DNA of 64,000 nucleotides, from the NCBI RefSeq assembly GCF_900220985.1, contig NZ_OCPC01000004.1, positions 186,001 through 250,000 of the forward strand, in the 5' to 3' direction. Made by a program: the position numbers and the translations under genes. Shown here one piece after another: positions 8,904 through 18,042 of the stretch. The DNA comes from Parahoeflea halophila (GTDB lineage: Bacteria; Pseudomonadota; Alphaproteobacteria; Rhizobiales; Rhizobiaceae). The stretch's first letter is position 1. Each line of letters starts with the position of its first letter. The notes under the pieces are model-generated. The model was not told where the DNA came from, ran no database searches, and worked only from the letters and a program-made list of their open reading frames with translations.

Positions 8904-9142
8904 CCCGGTTCCAGCGGCCTGCGTTCAGGGCGGCTGTCCACTCGGGAGACATCTGGTGACGGGCCTGGGGCAAATTTACCCTGTAGCCTTGGTCAGACTT
9001 GACCCGAAGGAAGAAAAAAGCAATTTTCGGGCCAGATGGGTAGGTAGGGCGTCGTTGGAGGCGTTTCGAACCCGTACAGCACGGAAGCAGGAGGTCTGCG
9101 ATCCAAGCTTGCGGCAGCCCAAGCGGGGAGTAGTGCGTCGCC

Positions 9143-10681
9143 ATGGCCTTGTCAGCCGGTCTTCAATTGCGCCAGAGCCAGTCACTGGTCATGACGCCAC
9201 AACTCATGCAGTCGATCCGTCTGCTGCAATTCAGCCATGTAGAGCTGACCCGGTTTATCGAGCAGGAAGTGGAACGAAATCCGCTGCTGGATCTGGTCAA
9301 TGCCGAAGGCGCGCACGCTGAAACTGCGCGGGAAAGCTCACAGGAACAGACCGCGGGTGATGCCGGCGAGGAAGCCAACTGGGCCGGAACCTCGGAGCTC
9401 CAGGCCGAGCGCATGGCCTCCGAAATCGATTCGCGCTATGAGAATGTCTTTCCCGACGACCACGGCACCGAGCGTGTCGACCAGCCGGCGTTTATCGATA
9501 ACTGGAAGTCAATGCCGGGCAGCGAGGGCGGCCATGCCGGAGAGGGGTATGATCTTGACGACTTCGCTGCCCGCGCTCCGACCTTGCGCGACCATGTGGC
9601 CGAGCAGATCGCGTTCGCTTTCTCCAAGCCGACCGAAAGGCTGATTGCCACGGAGCTCGCCGATCAGCTGGATACTGCCGGTTACATGGTGGGCGACATG
9701 ACGGAGACAGTCGAGCGGCTTGGTGCCGACCCGGAACAGGTCGAATCTGTCCTTCTCCGTCTTCAGCAGTTCGAGCCCGCCGGAATCTTCGCCCGCACGC
9801 TGTCCGAGTGCCTCGGCTTGCAATTGTCCCGCAAGGACCGGCTTGATCCGGCGATGGCGGTTCTGGTCGAGAATCTCGAGTTGCTGGCCCGGCGCGATTT
9901 CGGCACGCTGACGCGGATCTGTGGCGTCGATGAAGAAGATCTGCTCGAGATGATGGCCGAGATACGAGCGCTCGATCCCAAGCCGGGCACCCGGTTTGAA
10001 ACCGGCTCCAGCGAGTTGATCGTACCTGATGTCTCGGTGCGTCCGGCATCCGATGGCGGATGGGCGGTCGAGCTCAACCCCGACACCATGCCGCGGGTGC
10101 TGGTCAACCAGACCTATTTCGCTACCGTTTCGGGAAAGATGGAAAAGAACGCCGCCGGCCAGGAATTCCTGAACGAATGCCTGCAGACCGCCAATTGGCT
10201 GGTCCGCACGTTGGATCAGCGTGCCAGGACGATCATGAAGGTGGCGACCGAGATTGTCCGGCAGCAGGACGCTTTCCTGCTGCATGGCGTTGATCATCTG
10301 CGGCCGCTCAATCTCAAGGCCGTAGCCGAGGCTATTGGCATGCATGAATCTACCGTCAGCCGGGTAACGTCGAACAAGTACATGATCACCCCGCGCGGTG
10401 TATTCGAACTGAAGTACTTCTTCACCGTGTCCATCGCCTCCGCGAAGGCTGGCGGCGATGCCCATTCTGCCGAATCAGTGCGCCACCGTATCCGGGTCCT
10501 GGTTGACCAGGAGGCGCCCGAAGCAGTGCTTTCCGACGATGACCTGGTGGAATTGCTCAAGAAGTCCGGTGTCGAAATAGCTCGCCGTACGGTTGCCAAG
10601 TATCGCGAAGCCATGGCCATTCCGTCGTCTGTACAGCGGCGGCGTGAAAAACGGGCCCGTGCGCGTGCGGCGGCGCTGTGA
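9143..10681 (+). CDS. rpoN: RNA polymerase sigma-54 factor
   Basis: Alternative sigma factor that recognises -24/-12 promoters and needs enhancer-binding ATPases; in rhizobia it serves nitrogen and dicarboxylate metabolism. All three regions are present in 512 residues: the glutamine- and leucine-rich activator-interaction region I (LQLRQSQSLVMTPQLMQSIR), the core-binding domain, the helix-turn-helix ESTVSRVTSNKYM, and the RpoN box ARRTVAKYRE near the C-terminus. It ends in a basic tail RRREKRARARAAAL. A good ribosome site (GGGGAG) precedes the ATG. Followed by hpf and ptsN as in most Proteobacteria. Confidence 0.97.
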   Translation: MALSAGLQLRQSQSLVMTPQLMQSIRLLQFSHVELTRFIEQEVERNPLLDLVNAEGAHAETARESSQEQTAGDAGEEANWAGTSELQAERMASEIDSRYENVFPDDHGTERVDQPAFIDNWKSMPGSEGGHAGEGYDLDDFAARAPTLRDHVAEQIAFAFSKPTERLIATELADQLDTAGYMVGDMTETVERLGADPEQVESVLLRLQQFEPAGIFARTLSECLGLQLSRKDRLDPAMAVLVENLELLARRDFGTLTRICGVDEEDLLEMMAEIRALDPKPGTRFETGSSELIVPDVSVRPASDGGWAVELNPDTMPRVLVNQTYFATVSGKMEKNAAGQEFLNECLQTANWLVRTLDQRARTIMKVATEIVRQQDAFLLHGVDHLRPLNLKAVAEAIGMHESTVSRVTSNKYMITPRGVFELKYFFTVSIASAKAGGDAHSAESVRHRIRVLVDQEAPEAVLSDDDLVELLKKSGVEIARRTVAKYREAMAIPSSVQRRREKRARARAAAL

Positions 10682-10738
10682 GTCTCGGGTTTCAATTGAT
10701 TGAAATCGCTCTGCAATCAAGCAAAACATATGCCAAAC

Positions 10739-10767
10739 TTGACAGATACGGCGCATCGGCGTAGAAG
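10739..10767 (+). promoter_or_regulatory. Candidate promoter for hpf
   Basis: TTGACA (10739-10744) and TAGAAG (10762-10767) are separated by 17 bases in the 247-base gap between rpoN and hpf. The -35 is perfect, the -10 four of six. It would give a leader of about 155 bases. Confidence 0.4.
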
Positions 10768-10928
10768 CCGCCCCGCATTGGGTGGCGCGGTTGGATCGCG
10801 GACCCAGGCCGGTTTCTGTCAAGCAAAAAATTGCAAGGACCGGGCCATTTGACTGACGTCAGGCGCTTGGATGAGCGCGGCGCATGGCCTAGACTAAATT
10901 CCCGAACCATAACAAGAAGGGATGACCC

Positions 10929-11501
10929 ATGAGCGTGCGAGTGTCTGGTAAGCATATGGAAATCGGCGAGTCATTCACGACCCGTATTGAGGACCATGTG
11001 ACAGGAGCGGTTCGTAAATATTACGATGGCGGTTTCTCGAGCCATGTGATTGTGGAAAAGTCCGGGTCGCGCTTCAAGGCCGACTGTAAGGTCCATCTCG
11101 ATACCGGCGTCGTGTTGCACGCAACTGGTGAAGCCCAGGATCCGCAGCCTGCGTTCGATGCTGCGGCTGAACGTGTTGAAAAACGCCTGCGCCGCTACAA
11201 GCGCCGGCTCAAGGATCACCATGCCAACAGCCAGCAGGCTCAGGCAGAGCTGGCCTATGCGGTGGTGGATTCAGCTGGCGATGATGCGGCTGAAGTGCCC
11301 GAGGATTATGCCCCGGCGATTATCGCCGAAAGCTCCAAGCAACTGGTGACCATGAGCGTCGCCAATGCGGTTATGGCGCTTGATATGACGGATGAACGGA
11401 TCTTGATGTTCCGCAACGCAGGCAATGACGCGCTCAATGTCGTCTATCGTCGCGATGATGGAAACATCGGCTGGATTGACGCCGGCGGGATAAAGTCCTG
11501 A
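10929..11501 (+). CDS. hpf: Long-form ribosome hibernation promoting factor
   Basis: Binds the decoding centre of 30S subunits and, in the long form, dimerises 70S ribosomes into inactive 100S particles in stationary phase. Residues 1-100 form the HPF/RaiA domain (MSVRVSGKHMEIGESFTTRI), and the C-terminal domain at 130-190 carries ALDMTDERILMFRNAG and GNIGWID, the dimerisation module of long HPF. Length is 190 residues. A strong Shine-Dalgarno AAGAAGGG precedes the ATG. It sits between rpoN and ptsN, the conserved context. Confidence 0.93.
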   Translation: MSVRVSGKHMEIGESFTTRIEDHVTGAVRKYYDGGFSSHVIVEKSGSRFKADCKVHLDTGVVLHATGEAQDPQPAFDAAAERVEKRLRRYKRRLKDHHANSQQAQAELAYAVVDSAGDDAAEVPEDYAPAIIAESSKQLVTMSVANAVMALDMTDERILMFRNAGNDALNVVYRRDDGNIGWIDAGGIKS

Positions 11502-11626
11502 CGGCGTTGGCTGATATGAAGTAAGGCAGGCAGGCCCCCGGCGGCGACAGCCGCTGGAGGCTTTCGGCCTTTCCCATGAAGCGAACAATGAGGTCCGGTA
11601 CGCGGACCCAGAACAAGGAATTTGAC

Positions 11627-12094
11627 ATGGCGCTTGCTGATCTGATTGCGCAGAACTCTGTTCTGCCTGCGCTCAAGGCAAACTCCAAGAAACAGCTGTT
11701 GCAGGAACTGGCGGCCAAGGCCTCGGAAGTCACCGGACTTGCCGAGCGCGAGGTATTCGACGTCATTCTCCAGCGCGAACGGCTTGGGTCTACCGGTGTC
11801 GGCAACGGCATTGCCATTCCGCACGGCAAGCTGGCCTCGCTCGACAAGATCGTCGGTGTGTTCGCGCGGCTCGATCAGCCTGTGGATTTCGAAGCTCTGG
11901 ACGACCAGCCGGTCGATCTGGTGTTTCTGTTGCTCGCGCCCGAAGGCGCCGGCGCCGACCATCTCAAGGCACTCTCACGCATCGCCCGCGTCATGCGCGA
12001 CAGCGACATGGTCAGCAAGCTGCGCGCCACCGACAACGCAGCCTCGCTGCATGCCTTCCTGACAGAAGATTCAGCCTCCTCCAACGCCGCGTGA
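11627..12094 (+). CDS. ptsN: PTS IIA-like nitrogen regulatory protein PtsN
   Basis: EIIA-Ntr of the nitrogen phosphotransferase system, a regulator that in rhizobia affects potassium transport, nitrogen and carbon metabolism. The phosphorylated histidine lies in GIAIPHGKL (about residue 66). Length is 155 residues, typical. The ATG at 11627 follows AAGGAA; an upstream in-frame start at 11576 lacks support. Position behind rpoN and hpf is conserved. A strong hairpin follows the stop. Confidence 0.93.
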   Translation: MALADLIAQNSVLPALKANSKKQLLQELAAKASEVTGLAEREVFDVILQRERLGSTGVGNGIAIPHGKLASLDKIVGVFARLDQPVDFEALDDQPVDLVFLLLAPEGAGADHLKALSRIARVMRDSDMVSKLRATDNAASLHAFLTEDSASSNAA

Positions 12095-12155
12095 AGCCGG
12101 CTGGCTAACGAGCCCTGAGCGGACTGCTGGAAAGTCTGGGTCTGCAGATGTGACA

Positions 12156-12186
12156 AAGCCCGGAATCCAGGGTGGGTTCCGGGCTT
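12156..12186 (+). terminator. Hairpin after ptsN
   Basis: A perfect 10-base stem, AAGCCCGGAA (12156-12165) with TTCCGGGCTT (12177-12186), closes an 11-base loop. It sits about 60 bases after the ptsN stop, between the convergent ptsN and DUF1150 genes. A short T-run (TCGTTTT) follows a few bases later. Confidence 0.65.
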
Positions 12187-12266
12187 CGTGTCGTTTTCGG
12201 AGTGCCAGGCTATGCCTGTTCGGGCAACCTCACTGCGCCCGCCTGCAATCATGCCATGGGATCTTG

Positions 12267-12524
12267 TCAGTGCAGGGCGACGGTCTTGAGTTCGTCTTCT
12301 GCAGCGCGGTAAAACGTGCTCGAGCGATTGTCGGTGAGCAGGATTGGCGTGCCGTCAGCGCCAAACAGCGCCCAGAGTTCCAGCCCCGGATCAAGCACCG
12401 GTGCTTCCGGAAAGCGCGCCTTGACGTCTTCGGAGCGCATCTTGCGGATATAGCCGACCTTGCCCGAGCCGAGAAGGGCCAGGTCATTGGCGGAGAGTTG
12501 GGTTTTTCCCGATTTGGCAATCAT
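12267..12524 (-). CDS. DUF1150 family protein
   Basis: An 85-residue protein with the DUF1150 pattern: LSANDLALLGSGKVGYIRKM, then a segment ending LWALFGADGTPILLTDNRS. The family is found mainly in Alphaproteobacteria and often follows a small heat-shock gene, as here (55 bases downstream of hsp20 on the same strand). No biochemical role is established. Co-transcription with hsp20 suggests it belongs to the heat-shock regulon, which is inference. Confidence 0.85.
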   Translation of the reverse strand: MIAKSGKTQLSANDLALLGSGKVGYIRKMRSEDVKARFPEAPVLDPGLELWALFGADGTPILLTDNRSSTFYRAAEDELKTVALH

Positions 12525-12579
12525 GTCGATTTCCTCCTAAAGGTGGCAGGAAACATCCTGTGGGCTCGAACTTCTGTTC

Positions 12580-13014
12580 CTAGTCTCGAACCGAAATGTT
12601 AATTTTTCGCACCATGCGCTCCGGTTCCGGGCGAATTAGATCAACGGACAGCAAACCGTTTTTCAGTACGGCGCTGACAACCTGCATGCCGTCGGCAAGC
12701 ACGAACATGCGCTGGAACTGCCGTGCGGCAATGCCGCGGTGCAGGTACTCCCGCCCGTCGCTCTCGTCGGACTGGCGTCCGCGGATCACAAGCTGGTTTT
12801 CTTCCGTCGTGACCTCGAGATCCTCGTCGCAAAAACCGGCAACCGCCAGCGTGATCCGGAGCCGTTCGGCCTTGCTTCCATCCGCAGAAGCGCGAATGCG
12901 TTCAATATTGTAGGGTGGATAACCTTCAGACCCCTTGGCAATCCGCTCCAGGGTCTTTTCCATCGTGTCAAAGCCCAGCAGCAGCGGACTTGAAAAGGGT
13001 GTCATACGCGACAT
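12580..13014 (-). CDS. Small heat-shock protein, Hsp20/IbpA family
   Basis: ATP-independent holdase chaperone that binds unfolding proteins in the cytoplasm. The 144-residue protein has the short N-terminal region with GFDTMEKTLERIAK and an alpha-crystallin domain (about 35-125) including YNIERI, LAVAGFCDEDLEVTTEENQL and the loop EYLHRGIAARQFQRMFVL, followed by a C-terminal extension with KINISV. It is of the class A rhizobial type. The leader carries a heat-shock promoter and a ROSE-like hairpin that covers its Shine-Dalgarno, so both transcription and translation look heat-controlled. DUF1150 follows. Confidence 0.93.
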   Translation of the reverse strand: MSRMTPFSSPLLLGFDTMEKTLERIAKGSEGYPPYNIERIRASADGSKAERLRITLAVAGFCDEDLEVTTEENQLVIRGRQSDESDGREYLHRGIAARQFQRMFVLADGMQVVSAVLKNGLLSVDLIRPEPERMVRKINISVRD

Positions 13015-13017
13015 GGC

Positions 13018-13067
13018 TTGTCCTCGTTCTCAAGCGACAGGCGCCGAACCCTCATTTGGCATCCGGC
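13018..13067 (-). promoter_or_regulatory. ROSE-like RNA thermometer in the hsp20 5' leader
   Basis: On the transcribed (minus) strand the last hairpin pairs GUC(G)CUUG (13038 down to 13031) with CGAGGAC (13026 down to 13020) over the loop AGAA, burying the GAGGA Shine-Dalgarno that lies 5 bases before the start codon. The 5' arm contains UCGCU, matching the ROSE signature UYGCU, and its G is left unpaired opposite the ribosome site as in known ROSE elements. A second hairpin upstream pairs GCCGGA (13067-13062) with UUCGGC (13048-13043). ROSE elements controlling small heat-shock genes are established in rhizobia. Confidence 0.7.
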
Positions 13068-13075
13068 ATGATCGT

Positions 13076-13105
13076 AATATGGGAACTTACTGATAGCTTC
13101 GCAAG
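13076..13105 (-). promoter_or_regulatory. Heat-shock (RpoH) promoter of hsp20
   Basis: On the minus strand, CTTGCGA (13105-13099) and CCCATATT (13083-13076) are 15 bases apart, close to the sigma-32 consensus CTTGAAA-N11-16-CCCCATNT. The transcript would begin near 13068, exactly at the start of the ROSE-like leader. Confidence 0.6.
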
Positions 13106-13176
13106 AACCTTGCCCCGCGCCCGTTGCCGCTCCTAATGTCCGGACAATCGAATCGCTTTTTCAACAAGGACGGACC

Positions 13177-14115
13177 ATGGCCCTGCGCAAGATCATCATT
13201 GATACGGACCCCGGCCAGGACGATGCCGCCGCGATCATGCTGGCACTTGCCAGCCCGGAACTCGAGGTTCTCGGGATCACGGCGGTGGCAGGCAACGTGC
13301 CTCTGGCTTTGACCGGGCGCAACGTCCGCATGGTCACTGAAATCTGCGGCAGGGCCGATATTCCTGTCTACGCCGGCGCTGACCGGCCGCTTGCCCGGAA
13401 GCTGGTCACCGCTGAACACGTCCATGGCAAGACCGGCCTTGACGGCATCGACCTGTTTGAACCCGCACGCCCGCTGGAACCGGAACACGCCGTCGATTTC
13501 ATCATCGAGAAGCTCCGCACCGAGCCCGCCGGCAGTGTGACGCTGTGCCCGCTCGGACCTCTGACCAACATCGCCACGGTCCTTGAGCGTGCTCCGGATG
13601 TGGTAAACCGGATCAAGCAGATCGTGCTGATGGGCGGCGGCTTCTTCGAAGGTGGCAACATCACACCGTCAGCAGAGTTCAACATTTACGTCGATCCCGA
13701 GGCCGCAAAAATCGTGTTCGGGGCCGGAGTACCGCTGACCATGATGCCCCTCGATGTGACCCACAAGGTGCTGACCACCAGGGCCCGCGTCGAACGCCTG
13801 CGCGCGAACGGCAACCGCGCCTCCGTTGCGATGGCCGACATGCTGGAGTTCTTCGAGCGCTTCGACGAGGAGAAATACGGCACCGATGGCGGTCCGCTGC
13901 ATGACCCGACGGTCATCGCCTGGCTGCTCGATCCAGGCATGTTTTCAGGCCGCAACTGCAATGTCGAGATCGAGACCGGTTCCGACCTGACCCTGGGTGC
14001 CACCGTGGTTGACTGGTGGAAGGTCAGCGGGCGCCCCGAGAACGCCCTTGTTGTAAATGACGTCGATGCGGATCGTTTCTTTGATCTGCTCATCGAGCGT
14101 CTTGGGCGCCTTTAA
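13177..14115 (+). CDS. Inosine-uridine preferring nucleoside hydrolase family protein
   Basis: Hydrolyses ribonucleosides to base and ribose. The 312-residue protein has the N-terminal calcium-site motif DTDPGQDDAAA (residues 9-19), the internal VLMGGGFFEGGNITPSAEFN segment (about 151-170), and the C-terminal HDPTVIAWLL aspartate (about 242). The start follows AAGGACGG. It is convergent with a ribokinase gene, the stops overlapping by four bases; ribose released here would be the kinase's substrate, so a nucleoside/ribose salvage pair is likely. The base preference cannot be told. Confidence 0.92.
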   Translation: MALRKIIIDTDPGQDDAAAIMLALASPELEVLGITAVAGNVPLALTGRNVRMVTEICGRADIPVYAGADRPLARKLVTAEHVHGKTGLDGIDLFEPARPLEPEHAVDFIIEKLRTEPAGSVTLCPLGPLTNIATVLERAPDVVNRIKQIVLMGGGFFEGGNITPSAEFNIYVDPEAAKIVFGAGVPLTMMPLDVTHKVLTTRARVERLRANGNRASVAMADMLEFFERFDEEKYGTDGGPLHDPTVIAWLLDPGMFSGRNCNVEIETGSDLTLGATVVDWWKVSGRPENALVVNDVDADRFFDLLIERLGRL

Positions 14116-15020
14116 GTGTCTCGGAGTCGTGCGTCGACATCGGCTGACAGCGGGATCGATGGCTGGGCACCGGGCTTGAGGCAGGCCAGTGCGCCAGCCA
14201 CGGCAGCCCGGCGAACGGCGGTGGAAAACTCCAGCCCCGCATCAAGGCCCTGGGCAAGATAGCCGCAGAACGTGTCGCCGGCGCCGACGGTGTCGACCGG
14301 TGTGATCTTGAGGGAGGCCACGTGCGAGATCTCGCCATCCCTGGCCCATAGCACGCCGTCGCCGCCAAGCGTGACGATCATGCACTGTCGGGTTTTGTTA
14401 TGCAGCCTCTCCAGCTCTGCCCTCGCAGCCTCAAGCGTCTCGGCCGGCTGGCCCGAGAGCCGCGCAAACTCCGTCTCGTTGGCGATGACGATGTCAGCCA
14501 GAGGCGCAAGCCGTTCGACCGCATCTGTGAGTGGCGCGATGTTGAGTACACTGCGCACACCATTGGCCCGCGCGGCCGTGAGAGCGGCTTCGGTCGCGGT
14601 CTCCGGAATTTCCATCTGCAGGAGCAGCGTATCGCCCTCTGCCATCGCAGCGACCGCCTGTTCAGCGTCAGCTGCAGTCACCTTCCCGTTGGCGCCGGGG
14701 ACCACCACGATCATGTTCTCGCCGTCGCCGCCCACGAGAATCACGGCGATCCCGGTCGGGCCATCGACATGGCGCACGGTTGCAAGGCTGGCGCCTGCGC
14801 CATCGAGCAGCGCCAGGGCGTCGGCCGCAAAAGCATCGTCGCCCACCGCGCCGCACATCGTCACCGCTGCGCCCGCGCGCTGTGCTGCCAGTGCCTGGTT
14901 GGCGCCCTTGCCGCCCTGCGCCGTGGTGAAATCCGTCCCGCTGACGGTCTCGCCCGGTTCGGGCAGCCGCGGCGTTGTGGCAATCAGGTCCATGTTGACG
15001 GATCCGATGACGGTGATCAT
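14112..15020 (-). CDS. rbsK: Ribokinase
   Basis: PfkB-family sugar kinase that phosphorylates ribose to ribose 5-phosphate. The N-terminal signature GSVNMDLIATTPRLPEPGET and the glycine-rich GGKGANQALAAQRAGA are the ribokinase forms; the C-terminal anion-hole and catalytic base motif is DTVGAGDTFCGYLA. The ATG at 15020 follows GGGAGAAA and gives 302 residues. Convergent with the nucleoside hydrolase gene (four-base overlap). Activity as ribokinase rather than a related kinase is likely but not certain. Confidence 0.88.
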   Translation of the reverse strand: MITVIGSVNMDLIATTPRLPEPGETVSGTDFTTAQGGKGANQALAAQRAGAAVTMCGAVGDDAFAADALALLDGAGASLATVRHVDGPTGIAVILVGGDGENMIVVVPGANGKVTAADAEQAVAAMAEGDTLLLQMEIPETATEAALTAARANGVRSVLNIAPLTDAVERLAPLADIVIANETEFARLSGQPAETLEAARAELERLHNKTRQCMIVTLGGDGVLWARDGEISHVASLKITPVDTVGAGDTFCGYLAQGLDAGLEFSTAVRRAAVAGALACLKPGAQPSIPLSADVDARLRDT

Positions 15021-15120
15021 GGTTTTCTCCCTTGCTGCTCGCATCAGGCCGTTCGGTTACCGGGCTGCGCTTTTTCGTATGGGCAGCTTTTTGTCAGGTT
15101 ATCGGGGCTTAGAAAAGGGG

Positions 15121-16407
15121 TCAGTTGCCGTCGTCGACGACGCTCAGCTTGAGCGTGGAGGACCGCGGTTCGAATGTCCCTGGTTGATCGTACCCAGGGG
15201 CGGGTTCCGCCGACTGCCCCTTCTTGTCAGCTGTCTTGGCATCATCAGCCAGCTGAGCGAATTCCAGGGCCTCGATCTTGGCGCCGCGCTTGGTCAGCTT
15301 GTCCGAGGAGGTCAGGATAAGGTCGACATCCTTCTGCGCCATCGAAAAATGCGCCTGCAGCTTGCGCGTCCGGTCATCGAGCCGGGAAAGGTCCTCCATC
15401 AGCCGGATGACCTCGCCCTGGATCAGATGCGCCTGTTCGCGCATGCGGGCGTCCTTGAGCAGCGCCTGGATCACCTGGATCGACAGCATCAGCAGCGATG
15501 GCGAGACGATGACCACGCGTGAGCGCTGCGCCTTTTGGACGATGGCTTCAAAATTTTCGTGGATCTCGGCAAAGATCGATTCCGACGGCACGAACAGGAA
15601 CGCCGTATCCTGGGTCTCGCCCGGGATCAGGTACTTGTCCGAGATATCGCGGATATGGACTTCGATATCCCGGCGGAAGCGCTGCTGTGCCTGCAACGCA
15701 GACTGCTCACCGCTTTCCTCTGCCTCTGCGGCGCGCATCGCGTTCCAGGCTTCAAGCGGGAACTTTGCGTCGACCACCAGATCCGGTGCGCCGTTGGGCA
15801 TGGCGATGGTGCAATCTGGCCGCATGCCGTTGGTCAGCGTCGGCTGGAAGCTGAAGGCGCCAAACGGCAGGCCGTCCTGGATGATGGTTTCCATCCGCGA
15901 CTGTCCGAAAGCCCCACGAGTCTGCTTGTTCGACAGGATCGCCTGCAGACCGACCACGTCGCGCGCAAGCGACTGGATGTTGTTTTGCGCCGTGTCGATC
16001 GCCGCTAGCCGTTCCTGCAGTTTCGACAGGTTCTCGTGGGTCGATTTGGTCTGCTCGGTGATCGAGGTGCCGAGACGCTGGGTCATCCCGTCGATGCGCT
16101 GGCCGATCGCCTGGTTGAGTTCGGCCTGGCGTGCACCGAACAGCTCTGCCATCGCGCCCATGCGGCCCTGCATTTCCGCTTGCGTCTTGAGAATCTCGGC
16201 AAGCCGTTTCTCGGCCTGGGCCGCCCTGGTCATGGCGTCGGTATCCGCCTGCGCCCGTATACGTGTCAGGCGCATCAGGCTGAACGCCAGCCAGAGGGTG
16301 CACAGCACCAGCACCGCAAACAAAGCCAACAGGCTTTGCCCCACTGTGATTATGTGGCCGTTGAGCTCGAACAAGGGAGAGGAAAACAGGGCTGTACCGG
16401 TTTGCAT
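15121..16407 (-). CDS. rmuC: DNA recombination protein RmuC
   Basis: RmuC-family protein with an N-terminal membrane anchor (about 22-44), a long coiled coil (about 50-150) and a C-terminal nuclease-like domain containing RPDCTIAMPNG, DLVVDAKFPLEAW and VSPSLLMLSIQVIQALLKDARM. The family limits inversion between repeats in E. coli, probably by degrading or trimming DNA; the mechanism is not well known. 428 residues from the ATG at 16407 (a TTG two codons upstream is a less likely start). Divergent from def with a 112-base spacer. Confidence 0.9.
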   Translation of the reverse strand: MQTGTALFSSPLFELNGHIITVGQSLLALFAVLVLCTLWLAFSLMRLTRIRAQADTDAMTRAAQAEKRLAEILKTQAEMQGRMGAMAELFGARQAELNQAIGQRIDGMTQRLGTSITEQTKSTHENLSKLQERLAAIDTAQNNIQSLARDVVGLQAILSNKQTRGAFGQSRMETIIQDGLPFGAFSFQPTLTNGMRPDCTIAMPNGAPDLVVDAKFPLEAWNAMRAAEAEESGEQSALQAQQRFRRDIEVHIRDISDKYLIPGETQDTAFLFVPSESIFAEIHENFEAIVQKAQRSRVVIVSPSLLMLSIQVIQALLKDARMREQAHLIQGEVIRLMEDLSRLDDRTRKLQAHFSMAQKDVDLILTSSDKLTKRGAKIEALEFAQLADDAKTADKKGQSAEPAPGYDQPGTFEPRSSTLKLSVVDDGN

Positions 16408-16519
16408 TGCCAAGGCCTAACTGATTCTGCGGCTTTTGTCAGATCAAAACGGGAACATAGCCGCCGGCTGGTTAACAGCGCTGATTGACGGCACGCGGAT
16501 CAGTGACTATTTCACCGCT

Positions 16520-17038
16520 ATGACCATCAAGCCGATTATCTATCTGCCCGACCCCGTTCTCCGCCAGCAAAGTGTTGCGGTGGAGCGCGTCGATTCGGAA
16601 ATCCAGAGCTTTATCGATGATATGCTCGAAACCATGTATGACGCGCCCGGTATCGGCCTGGCCGCGATTCAGGTCGGCGTGCCGCGGCGACTTTTGGTCA
16701 TCGACGTCGCCGGCAAGGACGAAGAGCCAACTCCGCAGGTGTTCATCAACCCGGAACTGGTGGCGACCGGTGACGAGACCAGTCTCTACGAAGAAGGATG
16801 TCTCTCGATCCCGGACTATTACGCCCAGGTCGAGCGGCCGGCGACGATCACCGTCAAGCACCTGGATCGCGAGGGCAAGGAGCAGGTGACAGAGGCCGAC
16901 GGCCTGCTCGCCACCTGCCTGCAGCACGAGATCGACCATCTCAATGGCGTGCTGTTCATCGACCATATCTCCAAGCTCAAGCGCGACATGGTGGTGCGCA
17001 AGTTCACAAAGCTGGCAAAGGCCCGCGTGACCGCCTGA
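16520..17038 (+). CDS. def: Peptide deformylase
   Basis: Metalloenzyme that removes the N-formyl group from nascent proteins. All three motifs are intact: GIGLAAIQ (44-51), EGCLS (92-96, metal ligand Cys94) and QHEIDH (135-140, ligands His136 and His140, catalytic Glu137). Length is 172 residues from the ATG at 16520. It heads the def-fmt-truA cluster, typical of Hyphomicrobiales. Confidence 0.97.
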   Translation: MTIKPIIYLPDPVLRQQSVAVERVDSEIQSFIDDMLETMYDAPGIGLAAIQVGVPRRLLVIDVAGKDEEPTPQVFINPELVATGDETSLYEEGCLSIPDYYAQVERPATITVKHLDREGKEQVTEADGLLATCLQHEIDHLNGVLFIDHISKLKRDMVVRKFTKLAKARVTA

Positions 17039-17103
17039 TCTGACACATCACCATTGCCGCCACCCGGCTGACAGGCTGCCGCCAACCCGTATGAGGATCG
17101 ACT

Positions 17104-18042
17104 ATGCGCATCATCTTTATGGGAACACCCGCTTACGCGGCGCCGACGCTGGAAGCGCTGCATGCGGCGGGGCATGAGATTGTTGCAGTCTACTCGCAGC
17201 CGCCGCGTCCGGCCGGTCGTCGCGGCTTGGAAGTCTTGCCCTCACCGGTTCACCGCTCGGCCGACGCGCTCGGCATTCCCGTGTTCACTCCCAAAAGCCT
17301 GAAGAGTGAAGACGAGCAGACGGCTTTCGGTGCGCTGCATGCCGACGCCGCGGTTGTTGTCGCCTATGGGCTGATCCTGCCCAGAGCCATTCTCGACGCG
17401 CCGCGGCTCGGTGCCTGGAACGGTCACGCATCGCTGCTGCCGCGCTGGCGTGGCGCAGCACCCATTCAGCGCGCCATCATGTCAGGCGACACCAGGACCG
17501 GCGTCATGATCATGCAGATGGACGAAGGCCTCGACACCGGCCCGGTGGCGATGACCGAAACCGTCGAGATCACACCTGCCATGACCACCGGCGAATTGCA
17601 CGACGAGCTTGCGGATGTCACCGCAAAGCTGATGGTCGAAGCCATGGCGCGCCTCGAAGATGGGCGGCTCCCGGTAACGGCGCAATCGGATGAAGGCGTG
17701 ACCTACGCGGCCAAGATCAGCAAGGCCGAAACCCGGGTGGATTTCACCTGGCCCGCGCAGCAGGTGCACGACCATGTCCGCGGTCTTGCGCCGTCACCTG
17801 GTGCCTGGTTCGAGCTTGACACTGGCGGCCGTGCGGAGCGCGTCAAGCTGCTGGCGACCGAGGTGGCAGAGATTGACGCGGCGACACAGGCGCCGGGGAC
17901 TGTGCTGGATGATCGGCTGACCATTGCCACGGGCGAGGGGGCGATCAGGTTGCTGACGTTGCAGAAGGCCGGCAGCAAGCCCCTCAAGGCCGAGGATTTC
18001 CTGCGTGGAACCACTGTCGCCGCAGGCACGGTGATCGGTTGA
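17104..18042 (+). CDS. fmt: Methionyl-tRNA formyltransferase
   Basis: Formylates Met-tRNA(fMet) with 10-formyl-tetrahydrofolate before translation initiation. Catalytic residues Asn106, His108 and Asp144 are at the canonical positions ([16 protein letters not shown] and MDEGLDTGP). The N-terminal hydrolase domain (1-200) is followed by the C-terminal tRNA-binding domain. 312 residues. Between def (65-base gap) and truA (one-base overlap), so the three are probably one transcript. Confidence 0.97.
   Translation: MRIIFMGTPAYAAPTLEALHAAGHEIVAVYSQPPRPAGRRGLEVLPSPVHRSADALGIPVFTPKSLKSEDEQTAFGALHADAAVVVAYGLILPRAILDAPRLGAWNGHASLLPRWRGAAPIQRAIMSGDTRTGVMIMQMDEGLDTGPVAMTETVEITPAMTTGELHDELADVTAKLMVEAMARLEDGRLPVTAQSDEGVTYAAKISKAETRVDFTWPAQQVHDHVRGLAPSPGAWFELDTGGRAERVKLLATEVAEIDAATQAPGTVLDDRLTIATGEGAIRLLTLQKAGSKPLKAEDFLRGTTVAAGTVIG

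Noticed and set aside
10682-10928. Sigma-54 (-24/-12) promoter between rpoN and hpf
   Set aside because: I looked for TGGCAC-N5-TTGC and found no match; a sigma-70-like pair is the better candidate.
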